Notes under the pieces: generated by a model
Database searches by the model: none
Seen by the model: the letters and a program-made list of their open reading frames with translations, nothing else
Told to the model about the DNA's origin: nothing
Part shown: in pieces, positions 10,441 through 19,500 of the stretch
How positions within the stretch are numbered: the first letter of the stretch is position 1
Layout of the letters: the number at the start of each line of letters is the position of its first letter
Virus record (IMG/VR): IMGVR_UViG_3300034062_003964
Span: 1 to 64,000 of that record
Origin: a virus
Strand: one strand, 5' to 3'
Length of the DNA stretch: 64,000 nucleotides
Program-made: the position numbers and the translations under genes

Positions 10441-11820
10441 TTAAGATTGTTGTTCTTTTTGCTTTTTCTTTTCTAAAAGCTCTTTGATTCTATTTCTGTT
10501 TCTATCTTCTTTCTGTTCTTCTAAACCTAAGAAAGTAACACTTTGTTCTGTATCTATTTCAAGCATTGCATTGTCAAATTTACAATTTTCAAACACAATA
10601 CCGTCTTTTCCGATTCTTGATTTTGTAATCGCTATGGTTGCCAAGTTCATTTCTTTTTGTTGTAATGATTTAGCAATCGTAATGATTACGTGACCAACTT
10701 GAGCCTTTTTAATTGACCCCCCCATTTGGTCTGTGGTTACGACATCTGATGAAATCGAATTACGATTTCCTTGTGTTGCCGTCCATCCTGCGATATCCAA
10801 TTCGTGACACATCGCCTCAAATGCTCTCATAACCGAACCTTCACTTTTCCACTCATCTGCCAACATTTTATCAGGAACTACACAATCAATGTAGTCTAAG
10901 ATAATCATATCTACTTTATTACCCTCAGCAATCATTTTTCTAACCTGATTTTTAATCTGATTCATAGTTACTGTATCTGAAGGTAACTTTTTCATTATCA
11001 ATTTATTTTTTCTTGTAGATTGGATGTGTCTTACTTTTTCAATAACATCTTCTCTATTTTCTGTTAAATCGTCAGGGTGAATTCCAGTCCAAAGAGTGAT
11101 GTGTTTTCTTTGGATAATTTTAGGATTGTCTTCAAAAAATATTTGTAAAACATTGTATCCCAAATTAAACGCGTGGTTTGCAATCTTTGTCGTAAATGTA
11201 GACTTACCAACCCCTGTAGGTGCTAATATAACACCAATTTCTCCTTTTGCCAAACCTCCACGAAGAAGATTGTCAATACCGGGAATTCCAATTGGAACTG
11301 GATGTCTATAGTCGTCATCTAAAACCTCTTCAAGGTTAAAGAAAACGTCGGTTGTTCCTTTATCGACCTCACCAACCTGTAACGCTCCTCTTACCATTTC
11401 TTCTAAGTGGTCATAACTTTCAAACTCACCTTTATCAATGATTGATTGAGCCTTTGTCATAACCTTCTGTAATTCTTGTTGTTTACAGAATTTTAATGAC
11501 TTCTCTTGAACAAAGATTGAACCTTCATCAGATACGTCTTTTACTTGTTGTAGTGTGTCCAAAACACTCTTCTGAGCCATTGGAGAGGATATTTCTGACT
11601 TTGTTAGTTGTTCTAAAGTATCAAATGTAGGAGTATGTTCATATTTTGAATAATACTCCTTAATCATTTGACAAATGATACGAAAATACTGGTTATCAAA
11701 GTAATGTGGGTCAATGACTTCGAGAATCGAATTTGAGAAATCCTTGTATACTATGATGTTATTTAACAACTGAATTTGAAAGGTATTTCCTAAGTATCCG
11801 AAGCTTTTTTTGTCTGACAT
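10441..11820 (-). CDS. DnaB-type replicative helicase (gp41-like)
   Basis: A 459-aa hexameric 5'-3' DNA helicase of the DnaB/T4 gp41 family that unwinds the phage replication fork. The N-terminal about 150 residues form the helical collar (HTPTFDTLEQL is typical). The RecA-like core starts with a PIGIPGIDNLLRGGLAKGEI linker. Walker A is APTGVGKST (residues 200-208) and Walker B is VDMIILDYID. The conserved TATQGNR segment and a DQMGGSIKKAQVGHVII segment follow. The C-terminus is a charged KK/EQ tail. No primase was recognised in this window. The gene lies in the uvsX-exonuclease-helicase-nrd operon, with a TATATTTATC-like element 29 bases upstream that could be an internal promoter. Confidence 0.93.
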   Translation of the reverse strand: MSDKKSFGYLGNTFQIQLLNNIIVYKDFSNSILEVIDPHYFDNQYFRIICQMIKEYYSKYEHTPTFDTLEQLTKSEISSPMAQKSVLDTLQQVKDVSDEGSIFVQEKSLKFCKQQELQKVMTKAQSIIDKGEFESYDHLEEMVRGALQVGEVDKGTTDVFFNLEEVLDDDYRHPVPIGIPGIDNLLRGGLAKGEIGVILAPTGVGKSTFTTKIANHAFNLGYNVLQIFFEDNPKIIQRKHITLWTGIHPDDLTENREDVIEKVRHIQSTRKNKLIMKKLPSDTVTMNQIKNQVRKMIAEGNKVDMIILDYIDCVVPDKMLADEWKSEGSVMRAFEAMCHELDIAGWTATQGNRNSISSDVVTTDQMGGSIKKAQVGHVIITIAKSLQQKEMNLATIAITKSRIGKDGIVFENCKFDNAMLEIDTEQSVTFLGLEEQKEDRNRNRIKELLEKKKQKEQQS

Positions 11821-11849
11821 ATTATATGATTTTTTTATTTTTGTATATG

Positions 11850-11856
11850 ATAAATA
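11850..11856 (-). promoter_or_regulatory. TATTTAT motif upstream of the replicative helicase
   Basis: Sense-strand CATATTTATCATATA in the 39-base gap between the 150-aa ORF and the helicase, 29 bases before the ATG. It could be an internal promoter. Evidence is positional only, and the helicase is not a typical late gene. Confidence 0.25.
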
Positions 11857-11859
11857 TGA

Positions 11860-12312
11860 TTAAACTAACGAATAGTTTAAGTAATTGTAAGATAAATTTT
11901 TAGCTGAAAAAATGTCAGTAAGCTCTCTTAATATGTTTTTTATGGATGGCCTTACGTCCAGCGTATATCTTACCTTCGGTGGGTATAATTTAGCGTCGAT
12001 GATATGGTGACAAATTGTCTCATTACCTACCCTTAAAATAATGTTAAATCTTTCAGGACCATCAGTATTAGATGTCTCTAACACATTTGAGTCCTCCTCA
12101 ATTTGAAATCTATTTTCCAACATATAAACAACACACTTATTTCTAAGTTTGGTTTGTAAATCGGTTTTTAGTTCGAACATGTAGCTCATCAACTCTACAC
12201 TACTTTTTGCTTTTGGGTTAAACCCTTTGACATTAAAGAATCTTTGAACCACAAAATTATCATTTAATGTGATAAGGAATTCAACTTTAGTTACGTCATT
12301 TTGTTCTTTCAT
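11860..12312 (-). CDS. Conserved-looking hypothetical protein in the replication operon
   Basis: A 150-aa protein I do not recognise. It is a compact alpha/beta sequence with no signal peptide or membrane segment, containing KVEFLITLNDNFVVQRFF near the start and a C-terminal helical part (RPSIKNILRELTDIF). It sits 4 bases after the 5' exonuclease and 39 bases before the replicative helicase, so a role in replication or repair, such as a helicase loader or nuclease partner, is a guess from position only. The helicase loader gp59 of T4 is larger (217 aa) and I see no specific similarity. Confidence 0.75.
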   Translation of the reverse strand: MKEQNDVTKVEFLITLNDNFVVQRFFNVKGFNPKAKSSVELMSYMFELKTDLQTKLRNKCVVYMLENRFQIEEDSNVLETSNTDGPERFNIILRVGNETICHHIIDAKLYPPKVRYTLDVRPSIKNILRELTDIFSAKNLSYNYLNYSLV

Positions 12313-12316
12313 AATT

Positions 12317-13324
12317 TTACTTTTTGTTTTTGAATTTTGACTTTTCTTTTCTTGTTAACTTTAAAAACGGTTTTAAAAAATAAGTCCAATTATCATCTGT
12401 TTTTGGTAGGTATTTAAATATCCCGTCTTCCATCATCATACGAATTAGGTTTTTATATCCCCTACCATCAGGGTCTAATGATTCTGAATAATACGCATCA
12501 ACTAATTCTTTACCTTTTTGATTTATAAGTGGTTGACTTAAATCAACAAGTTTTCTGTTTATCACATAATACTCATCACCAAATACACCCTCTTTTGTTT
12601 TTCCAGACAAAAGATTTTGTAATGATTTGTTGTCCTTATTTTCTTTAAGGAGTTCTTCCCCTTTAGATAAAATATCGGATAACTCAACCTCTTTTTCAAG
12701 TAGCTCAGGAAAAAACTTAAATAAAGTCTTTTCACCTAAATAAAAAATACCGTCGATGTTATCGGATGAATCACCTGTAAGGATTTTAATAGTTTTGACA
12801 TTATAATGGGGAACTTCAAAATCGCTCATTTTGATTGTATCCCCATTCTTATAATATCTTTTTGTGGATGGTGAATAGATAGTTACCCTTTCAGAAATTA
12901 ATTGTGTAAGGTCTCTATCACTCGAGAATATTGTTTTATCCTCGTCTTCAGAAATTTGGCAGTAATAAGCAATTAAATCATCAGCCTCTGAATGGTCAAT
13001 TTCAACTTGTCTAACAAACATTTCTTCAAGGTATTGTTTAACTCGTTGTTTCTGACTTTCGTAAGAAGCTTGTTTGAACTCATTAGAATCGTTCCTACGG
13101 TTTAACTTATACTTGGGGTATATCAACCTTCTCTGTGATGAGTTCGTGTTGCTATCCCAAAATACAACAACTTTATTATAGTTGGTTTCTTCCAAGAACT
13201 TTCTTAAAGTATTCAAAAAGTGCCAAATCGCACCGATATGTTGTCCATTGTGAAAGTAATCTTTCACTCCGTGAAAACCAATTTTTATCAAATTGTTTCC
13301 ATCAACCAATAAGGTTTTCGTCAC
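12317..13324 (-). CDS. 5'-3' exonuclease / flap endonuclease (T4 RNase H-like)
   Basis: A 335-aa FEN-family nuclease that removes RNA primers and 5' flaps from lagging-strand fragments. Metal-binding acidic residues appear in the usual order: Asp8 (LLVDGNN), Asp57 (VVFWDSN, followed by the RRLIYPKYKLNRR helical-clamp region), Glu113/Asp115/Asp116 (SEADDLIAYY), Asp136/Asp138 (SSDRDLTQLI), and Asp185/Asp188 (TGDSSDNIDGI) in the helix-hairpin-helix. T4 RNase H is 305 aa, so the size fits. It lies between uvsX (21-base gap) and the 150-aa ORF. The 5' exonuclease, RecA-like protein and SSB together form the recombination-replication core. Confidence 0.95.
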   Translation of the reverse strand: MTKTLLVDGNNLIKIGFHGVKDYFHNGQHIGAIWHFLNTLRKFLEETNYNKVVVFWDSNTNSSQRRLIYPKYKLNRRNDSNEFKQASYESQKQRVKQYLEEMFVRQVEIDHSEADDLIAYYCQISEDEDKTIFSSDRDLTQLISERVTIYSPSTKRYYKNGDTIKMSDFEVPHYNVKTIKILTGDSSDNIDGIFYLGEKTLFKFFPELLEKEVELSDILSKGEELLKENKDNKSLQNLLSGKTKEGVFGDEYYVINRKLVDLSQPLINQKGKELVDAYYSESLDPDGRGYKNLIRMMMEDGIFKYLPKTDDNWTYFLKPFLKLTRKEKSKFKNKK

Positions 13325-13345
13325 TTTTTTCTTTTTTAATTATTA

Positions 13346-14353
13346 CTACTCTACTTCTTCTCTTTCTGCTTTCAAATCAAAGTCACCATCAACTCCGATT
13401 ATCTCTTTCCAATACTCAGCATGTTCTTTCTTATACTTTTCAATGGATGCTTTCTCCTCAGTTGTATCTTTACCAGGAAGAAAACCATGTGGTGTTACAA
13501 TTATTCTTCCATCTTCAAACCCAAGTCCGTTGATGTGGTTTTTCATAACGGATACTTTTGTTCTTGATGCAAACTTAACCGTTCGCTTGTCTTTGGTTGC
13601 GGTAATCTTTGTCGTTCCCGCACCTTTTTGATTTCCAAATAAGAAAACCAAAGAAGAGTTTAACCAAATTGCTTCACCACCTTTTGCTTTAATTTTAGGT
13701 TGACCGAATGGATTATCAGGTAATTCAACCCACGGCTGATTTACGATGATTAAAGTATTTTCAAACTTAGAATCAGATTTACGTGAACCTGAAATACGTT
13801 GGTTAATACCCATACCAATCTTGTCTGCCAATGTAGAAGCGTTGTGTTGTTTACCACCTTTACCTTCATAAGTCATCTTACAAGGAACAGAACCAACTGA
13901 ATCCCACAAGAAACATAATGAATAATCCAATTCACCTTTTTCTTGTGCATCTAACAAACTATTAATGTAATCTGTAATTTGTTCGATGTATTCAAAGTTG
14001 TTATTAAAGATAAAGAATCCGTCCCAATCAAGTTCACCCGTTTCAGTATCAACAACTTCTTCACATTCAAATCCCATTATCTTTGCATGTTCGAAAGACC
14101 ATTTTTGTTCTGTAATAATAAACACAGGTAAAATACCTTTCTTTTGTGCATCGACAGCGGTTTTAACAAGTGCTGTTGTTTTTCCTGTATCGGAGTGACC
14201 CAATAACATATTTAAGTGTCCAATCGCAGGACCTGGTAAACCAACCGCATCTAAAAAATCAGAACCTAAATCAAAGAATCTTTGAGGTTTGTACTTTGCA
14301 GATGTAGAGAATTTTTTCTTTAGTGAACTAAAATCGTTCTTTTTAATAGCCAT
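13346..14353 (-). CDS. UvsX/RecA-like recombinase
   Basis: A 335-aa RecA-family strand-exchange ATPase that would pair single strands with duplex DNA during recombination-dependent replication. Walker A is GHSDTGKTT (about residues 52-60). A Walker B-like strand is LCFLWDSVGSVP near residue 150, and loop regions contain INQRISGSRKSDSKFENTL and KGGEAIWLNSSLVF. T4 UvsX is about 390 aa, so this is somewhat short but complete through the core. Its ATG overlaps by one base the stop codon of the small ORF upstream (TAATG-type coupling), so the two are translationally linked. The gp32 and 5' exonuclease genes on either side support the assignment. Confidence 0.93.
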   Translation of the reverse strand: MAIKKNDFSSLKKKFSTSAKYKPQRFFDLGSDFLDAVGLPGPAIGHLNMLLGHSDTGKTTALVKTAVDAQKKGILPVFIITEQKWSFEHAKIMGFECEEVVDTETGELDWDGFFIFNNNFEYIEQITDYINSLLDAQEKGELDYSLCFLWDSVGSVPCKMTYEGKGGKQHNASTLADKIGMGINQRISGSRKSDSKFENTLIIVNQPWVELPDNPFGQPKIKAKGGEAIWLNSSLVFLFGNQKGAGTTKITATKDKRTVKFASRTKVSVMKNHINGLGFEDGRIIVTPHGFLPGKDTTEEKASIEKYKKEHAEYWKEIIGVDGDFDLKAEREEVE

Positions 14354-14574
14354 TATAGTTCGTAAATTTTAAAATTTGTTATAGTCTCCAACTTGTCTTT
14401 TGCGTCTGTAAGTTGTGTAACTAAATTATCCATTTCTTCGGTGTGTTGTGGGTGCTCTCCAATCCCAACAGGGTTTACAAAATAAACATAAAGTCTTGCT
14501 TCTGCATCTGCAATCTCTGCTTCATATTTTTTTATAAGAGCGTCTTTTAATTTTTCAGCTAAAAAAGGTTTCAT
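14353..14574 (-). CDS. Small hypothetical protein coupled to uvsX
   Basis: A 73-aa, mainly helical protein. Two charged helices (residues about 5-28 and 45-65) flank a short turn containing NPVGIGEHPQHTEEMDNL. The stop codon overlaps the uvsX start by one base, so expression is coupled. Position between gp32 and uvsX suggests an accessory to recombination or a mediator, but no family is recognised and no cysteines or catalytic motifs are present. It lies downstream of the gp32 terminator, so it may rely on read-through from the gp32 promoter. Confidence 0.75.
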   Translation of the reverse strand: MKPFLAEKLKDALIKKYEAEIADAEARLYVYFVNPVGIGEHPQHTEEMDNLVTQLTDAKDKLETITNFKIYEL

Positions 14575-14592
14575 TTTTTTTTGATTTTAAAA

Positions 14593-14627
14593 AACTTGGA
14601 CACTTAGTCTGTCTGAGTGTCCAAGTT
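14593..14627 (-). terminator. Strong terminator after gp32
   Basis: A 12-bp perfect stem (AACTTGGACACT / AGTGTCCAAGTT), extended by three further pairs including one G-U, starts about 10 bases past the gp32 stop. On the minus strand it is followed by TTTTTTAAAATC. It should partly uncouple abundant gp32 mRNA from the downstream uvsX operon. Confidence 0.88.
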
Positions 14628-14636
14628 AAAGTTTAA

Positions 14637-15491
14637 TTAGAATGGCAAATCTTCTGCCGGTTCTTCGTTTGCTTGTGGGTCAACAGGGGTTGGTGTTTCT
14701 TGTTTTGCTCCCCCAAGAGAAATGTCTGCAGTTTCACCGTAAACATATTTTTTAAGTTCAGATGACCACATTGGTGTCTCACCAACTGCAACCGCCTCTA
14801 AATACTCAACAGGTTTTTTAGAATATACATCATTCCATGTCAACTCATCTTCCAACCATCCACTCATGATTCCTTTATCTTCGTGAAGTAATGCTGGGTC
14901 GTCATACATAACCGTTTGAATTACGGTATACTCTTTTCCTTGTGGAGTTTTAGCTTTCTTAAGTTCGATGATTAGGTCACGTCCTTTTTCAGCGTCTGTG
15001 ATATCACCTTTAGCTTTCCAAATAGGAAGGATTTTATCCAAAATACCTTCGTTTTTGTAATTGTGTTTGAATCTCCAAAATTTAACACCATCTTGTTCGT
15101 TGTCACGGTCAATTACTCTAACAATGTAGAATAAACGTGAACGGTATTGTGATGCCAATTCTTTGTCTTCTTTTTTACCCGTTTGGATAAGTTCGTTATA
15201 AACTTCTGTAAGTGGAGAACGTTCGTTGTCGTTTTTCTCAGGGTCGTATAATTTAACCCATTGTCCGTTAACTTGGATTTCGTGATACCAAACCTCAACA
15301 AATGGTGACGAACCATCTTTAGTTGGTAAGATACGAACTCTACGTTGTGCAGAAGTTTCGTTTTTCATTAAGATTGCCGAAAAATACTTCTTTAATCTGT
15401 CTTCTTGTGAGATACTTGTTCTCTGTGAACCACCTGGTTGTGCGTTCTTTTCGTACTGTGCTAGTACTGAATCTAATACTGAATTTGCCAT
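14637..15491 (-). CDS. Single-stranded DNA-binding protein (gp32-like)
   Basis: A 284-aa gp32-type SSB that coats single-stranded DNA at the fork and in recombination. The N-terminal basic region and OB-fold core are suggested by RRVRILPTKDGSSPFVEVWYHE, and the later YRSRLFYIVRVIDRDNEQDGVKFWRFKHNY segment closely follows the gp32 family pattern. T4 gp32 is 301 aa. Unlike T4 gp32 there is no cysteine at all, so the zinc-binding site is absent. The C-terminal tail is acidic and ends EEPAEDLPF, close to the bacterial SSB tip (DDDIPF) that recruits host replication proteins. A Bacteroidota-type promoter and a dedicated terminator flank it, matching high expression. Confidence 0.92.
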   Translation of the reverse strand: MANSVLDSVLAQYEKNAQPGGSQRTSISQEDRLKKYFSAILMKNETSAQRRVRILPTKDGSSPFVEVWYHEIQVNGQWVKLYDPEKNDNERSPLTEVYNELIQTGKKEDKELASQYRSRLFYIVRVIDRDNEQDGVKFWRFKHNYKNEGILDKILPIWKAKGDITDAEKGRDLIIELKKAKTPQGKEYTVIQTVMYDDPALLHEDKGIMSGWLEDELTWNDVYSKKPVEYLEAVAVGETPMWSSELKKYVYGETADISLGGAKQETPTPVDPQANEEPAEDLPF

Positions 15492-15526
15492 AAATAAATT
15501 TTTAATTATTACTCTTTTATCTACAA

Positions 15527-15557
15527 CAAATATAGGTGAATATTTAAGTTTGTCAAA
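15527..15557 (-). promoter_or_regulatory. Bacteroidota-type promoter of gp32
   Basis: On the minus strand TTTG (15554-15557) is followed after exactly 19 bases by TATATTTG (15527-15534). This is the consensus for the Bacteroidota housekeeping sigma factor (TTTG-N19-21-TAnnTTTG). It lies about 36 bases upstream of the gp32 ATG and just downstream of the previous terminator, so an independent host-polymerase-driven transcript is likely. Confidence 0.8.
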
Positions 15558-15564
15558 TAAAAAA

Positions 15565-15581
15565 AGGGGGCAGAACCCCCT
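15565..15581 (-). terminator. Terminator after the proline-rich head/tail protein gene
   Basis: A G5/C5 stem with an A-T base pair (AGGGGG / CCCCCT) and a five-base loop, followed on the minus strand by TTTTTTATTTGAC. It ends the leftward late transcript and lies immediately upstream of the gp32 promoter. Confidence 0.8.
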
Positions 15582-15610
15582 CTTTTATTACATTATTTTT
15601 TTTATGTTTC

Positions 15611-16294
15611 TTACATATTATCTTCTTCCTTATCGTAAATATTAAATGTTTTTTTTACCTCGTTTGGGGAAAAGTTTTCAACTTCGTCAGATGTTAAAAC
15701 ATATTCATTTTTTCCAGTTTTTTCCATTTCTTCTTCTTTATCTTGGAAGAAATCTGTTAGTTTTTGATTATAAGGATAAGAATCTAAAGAACGTAACATT
15801 AATTTCTCTTCAGGTGTTTTCTCTCTATACTTATCAAATTTAGCTTCTAAGTCATTTATCTTAGACATGATTTGGTCCATGTTTTCTAATTTTGATGATA
15901 AGTCGTCTAATTTAGAAAACATATTATCCATAAACTCATCTTGTTTTTGTTGGATTTCTTGTTGTGAAGTTACAAGGTCAGTGATATCAATTTCCTCAGT
16001 TTCTTCATCTTGAGTTTTTTCACCTCCAACTTCCTCAACATCCGGGTCGTTTTCAACATCTACCGGTTCAGGAATTGCATCACCTGCCGGTGGAGTTTCG
16101 CCCGCTGGTGCGGCTTCTCCTGCCGGTGGAGCTATGTCTCCTGCCGGTGGAACACCACCTTCGGGTGCTCCCGCATCAGGAACCGGTGGAACATCACCTT
16201 CGGGTGCCGGAACTTCCGCCTGTTCATTTAAAATATAAGAATTAATTTGATTAAATCTTCTTAACTCTTCTAATATTTTTTTTTCTGTATTCAT
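15611..16294 (-). CDS. Proline/alanine/glycine-rich virion-type protein with coiled coil
   Basis: A 227-aa protein of unknown function. Residues 1-24 form an amphipathic helix ending ILNE, which fits the (L/I)xE cleavage rule of T4 prohead protease gp21. Residues about 26-80 are a low-complexity Pro-Ala-Gly linker with repeated PPAG(D/E) units. Residues 80-110 are very acidic, and about 110-160 form a heptad-like coiled coil (IQQKQDEFMDNMFSKLDDLS and following). The C-terminal third is charged. It ends a late operon that starts with tail genes, and a terminator follows. A head-internal, scaffold or tail-accessory role is possible, with none proven. Confidence 0.75.
   Translation of the reverse strand: MNTEKKILEELRRFNQINSYILNEQAEVPAPEGDVPPVPDAGAPEGGVPPAGDIAPPAGEAAPAGETPPAGDAIPEPVDVENDPDVEEVGGEKTQDEETEEIDITDLVTSQQEIQQKQDEFMDNMFSKLDDLSSKLENMDQIMSKINDLEAKFDKYREKTPEEKLMLRSLDSYPYNQKLTDFFQDKEEEMEKTGKNEYVLTSDEVENFSPNEVKKTFNIYDKEEDNM
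16060..16216 (-). repeat. Tandem PPAG-coding low-complexity repeat
   Basis: Degenerate 12- to 18-base units containing TGCCGGTGGAG-like sequence encode repeated PPAG(D/E) within the 227-aa protein. This is a local GC-rich island in an AT-rich genome and codes for a flexible linker. Confidence 0.75.
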
Positions 16295-16306
16295 TTTGAT
16301 TATTCT

Positions 16307-16531
16307 TTACCCGTTTAGTAATGTTTTAACCCCTTGTGGTGTTTCAACTTTTAATGTTCTATTTGTTTTAAGAGTATTGTCAACTCTTTCTATTAGTCCA
16401 TCTTTCATTCTAATAGTATAACAATCCCCTGTGTCTAAATCACAAACTTCTTGGTAACCATTACCACTATCTTTTTTTGTAATTCTTGTATCTTTTTTAA
16501 GATAATCGTCTAAAAGTCCTTTCATATCCAT
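16307..16531 (-). CDS. Small hypothetical protein
   Basis: A 74-aa soluble protein with no recognised family. It has a charged N-terminal helix (DMKGLLDDYLKKDTR), a central beta-type part containing two cysteines (VCDLDTGDCYTIRMKDG) and a basic C-terminus. It lies 12 bases upstream of the 227-aa ORF and 32 bases after the 2321-aa gene. A TATATTTATATATAAAA element 14 bases before the ATG could provide its own late promoter. Its function is unknown. Confidence 0.7.
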   Translation of the reverse strand: MDMKGLLDDYLKKDTRITKKDSGNGYQEVCDLDTGDCYTIRMKDGLIERVDNTLKTNRTLKVETPQGVKTLLNG

Positions 16532-16545
16532 AATTTGTTTTATAT

Positions 16546-16552
16546 ATAAATA
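16546..16552 (-). promoter_or_regulatory. Late-promoter-like TATTTAT motif
   Basis: Sense-strand GATATATTTATATATAAAA lies 14 bases upstream of the 74-aa gene, in the 32-base gap after the 2321-aa gene. It matches the other TATTTAT elements in spacing. No TTTG box is seen at the usual upstream distance. Confidence 0.4.
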
Positions 16553-16563
16553 TATCGTTATTG

Positions 16564-19500
16564 TTAATTGTTAAAAAGTTCGTAGGCTTGGGTAAAAATT
16601 TCAACAGTTTGGTTGTATGATGGTAAAATATTTCCATCTTTATCAGTAAACGCTAGTTTTGTCTTATCCATAATTTCAGTTGCCGTTAATTCTGGTGGGC
16701 CAAAAGCAATTGGTGTTAACCAAGTGGTAAATGCTAATTGAAAAAGTGCCTTTCCATAACTTCTATTTAAATCGGTATCTACATTAATGGTAACTAATTC
16801 AGGAATCATATTAATTAAACTTAACATAAAAGAATTAACAAACTCAATGGATTTTTGTAATGTATTAAATTTAACCAATGATTTTGATTTATTGTTAATT
16901 AATACACACGATTGAGCGGTTATCAAACTTGGTAAATTACCCTTAAATACATTTCCAGTGTTAATTTCATATGGGTTATTATTTATACAATTGAATACCC
17001 CATCATTTAAAGTTGTAGATGGCATCACTTGTAATAAACCATACAACAATGACCTCATTCTGACATCATTAGTTACAGCCTTTATTAATGGAACCACCTC
17101 ATCTTTAGTAAATGTAGTTTGTACTAAATCAACAAAAGGGATTGTTTTAAACATATCCTCAGGTGAACACTGATTTTGTGGACTTACTAATGTTGTTATC
17201 GTTGGGTTTTGACTTAATAATTTTTCGGATTCTAATACTTCGGGTTGTTTAGGTTTTTTGTCTTTAGCCGCAATTGCCTTTATTTCACTTAACACATCTT
17301 TATTTACGGATGCCAAAAGATTATCAACTTTAGGTAATGCGTATTTTGGTATTCTGGTACCTTTGAAATCGGTATCAAATCCACTTTCACTTATGTTATG
17401 ATTTACTTCCGTTATCCAATAAGGACCATAAAACATTGGTACGTGTCTTAATATAAAATACATTGTCGGTTGTATCATAGCATTACCCATAGATGTTACC
17501 CCACAACTGTACGACCTAGATTTATAAATACTATATAAAGACTGTGATTGTTGCCCAACCTTATCACCAGCAACTGAACTACCCATATCGGCAAAAACTT
17601 GGAAAGATTCAGATGTATTTTTCATTTCAGACATATCTAAACTTAAACTTTTAAATATGTTTTGATTTCTAATTCCAAAATCAACTGCAAATCCAACAAC
17701 TTTATTATTTAAAGAATAGTTTCCTTTAGGGTCAGAAACTCTTAGTGGGTTATCAGGAACTCTTAAATCAAAACTATCGTCTCCAAATCTATTAAACGTG
17801 TTTTCTTTTGGTTTTGGGTATTCAGAAGGATTCCCAATATATAAACATAAGAATTTAGGGCTTGATTTTGTGTAATCAACTTCAAGATATGTACCAAAAA
17901 GAGTATTACCTATTTCACTATCTTTTAATGGTTCTCCATTTTTTAAAGCCTCCTGTATACCATAAAAGTTTATGTAAGATGGCATTGCCATGAAAATAAA
18001 ATAATTATCTTCTAATATACTACTTATCAAAGACATTAATGATTGGTTTTGATTTGTATCCAATCCTATTCGTTTTACTACCTTTTCAACATCAACGGTG
18101 TAACTATTACCTAAATCAGAGTTAGCCCTATCCATAAAAAGAAAATCTTCAAATAAAGTAACAGTTTTTAAATCAGACCCCGCAATCCATTTATCGTTAA
18201 ATGTTTTTAGAGTATTATATAGTGAAAGTTTTGTTGCGTCCCCATTCATTGCGGTTTTTGGTAATCCATCATCTACTTCAATATTTTTTAATATAATATT
18301 AAGATTACTGAAAGTTTCATTAACCATTTTATCTTGCAAGTCATACCTATCTAACAAATAATTGTTAATATATGTTGTGAATTTATTTTTATCAAAACTC
18401 GAATCACTCCTTTTTTGTTCCACATACAACCTAATTAATGGATAAAGTAATTCTACATTAGTTTTTGTAAAATCAATATTGTTATCTATGAAAAAGTCAG
18501 CAACTAAAGATTTTTCAGTATTAGGTAAAGCTTGTGGTATAGGTACAAAGTTTGTTGGTTGTGTTGTTGTTTGCGTATTTTGGGGTGATGTAGAAACATT
18601 AGCAACTAAATCAATTTTATTATTTGTAAATCCACTCGGGTAATACTCAACAACCATAGTATAATTTGAAGGTGCGATATCTTGTACCGTACAAACAAAT
18701 GAGAAGTTTGTTGTAAAATTATTTTCATAAGATGACGGAACTTCATTTGTTGAATCTTCAATATTAGTGTTTGGTTGGTAGAATTTAATAAACCCTACTT
18801 TAGTAGACGTACTAACATTAGGGTCACCCACTATTTGGTAAACTTGGTATTGTCCATTTGTTTTTGTAACATTTATATATTCACCTGCGGTCGTTCCTGT
18901 TGTAAATAAAGATGAAGAGTCACCTATAAATTTAATTTGTATCGATGGTGTATTCGCAGTGGGTGTTGGTACACTATACGATGGGAATACAGGGTCGACT
19001 TGTGTCGGGTAGTCAATATTTTCAATTGTTGAAAACCCTAAGTATTTTCTTAATGTCTTCCAAGCTTCGGTATTTTTAATAATACTTTCAATTAAAGTTA
19101 CTGCAGAATTATCACCAGGTAAATTTGTTACCCGATAAGGGTTAAAAGTATATTTATCGGTGACTTGAAATTGTTGTAAATTAGAAAAAGAATCAAATAA
19201 TTTTCTTTCATATTTTGTTGGGTTTCCAATTTTCAACACACAATCAAAATTTAAAAATTCTTTAAGTGATGAATACATACTAACTAATTGGTTTTCACCT
19301 AATTGGTTTCCGTCGACATTTTCATCTACCTGGTCAAAAAATGCATCTTGTAGACTAAATATTTTGGATATTTGCCCCTTTAAAAGTTTTAAGTTTGAAT
19401 TTTTTAACCCACCAGGATTTGTATATGTACTTGTAATTGACTCATCATTTAAAATTAAATCTTTGGCGTTTGGTGTTAAACTACAAAAAGTTAAAAACTT

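Noticed and set aside
13135-13631. Two overlapping plus-strand ORFs opposite uvsX and the exonuclease gene
   Set aside because: Both genes opposite have complete, recognisable motifs; the plus-strand frames are Ser/Phe/Leu-rich shadows.
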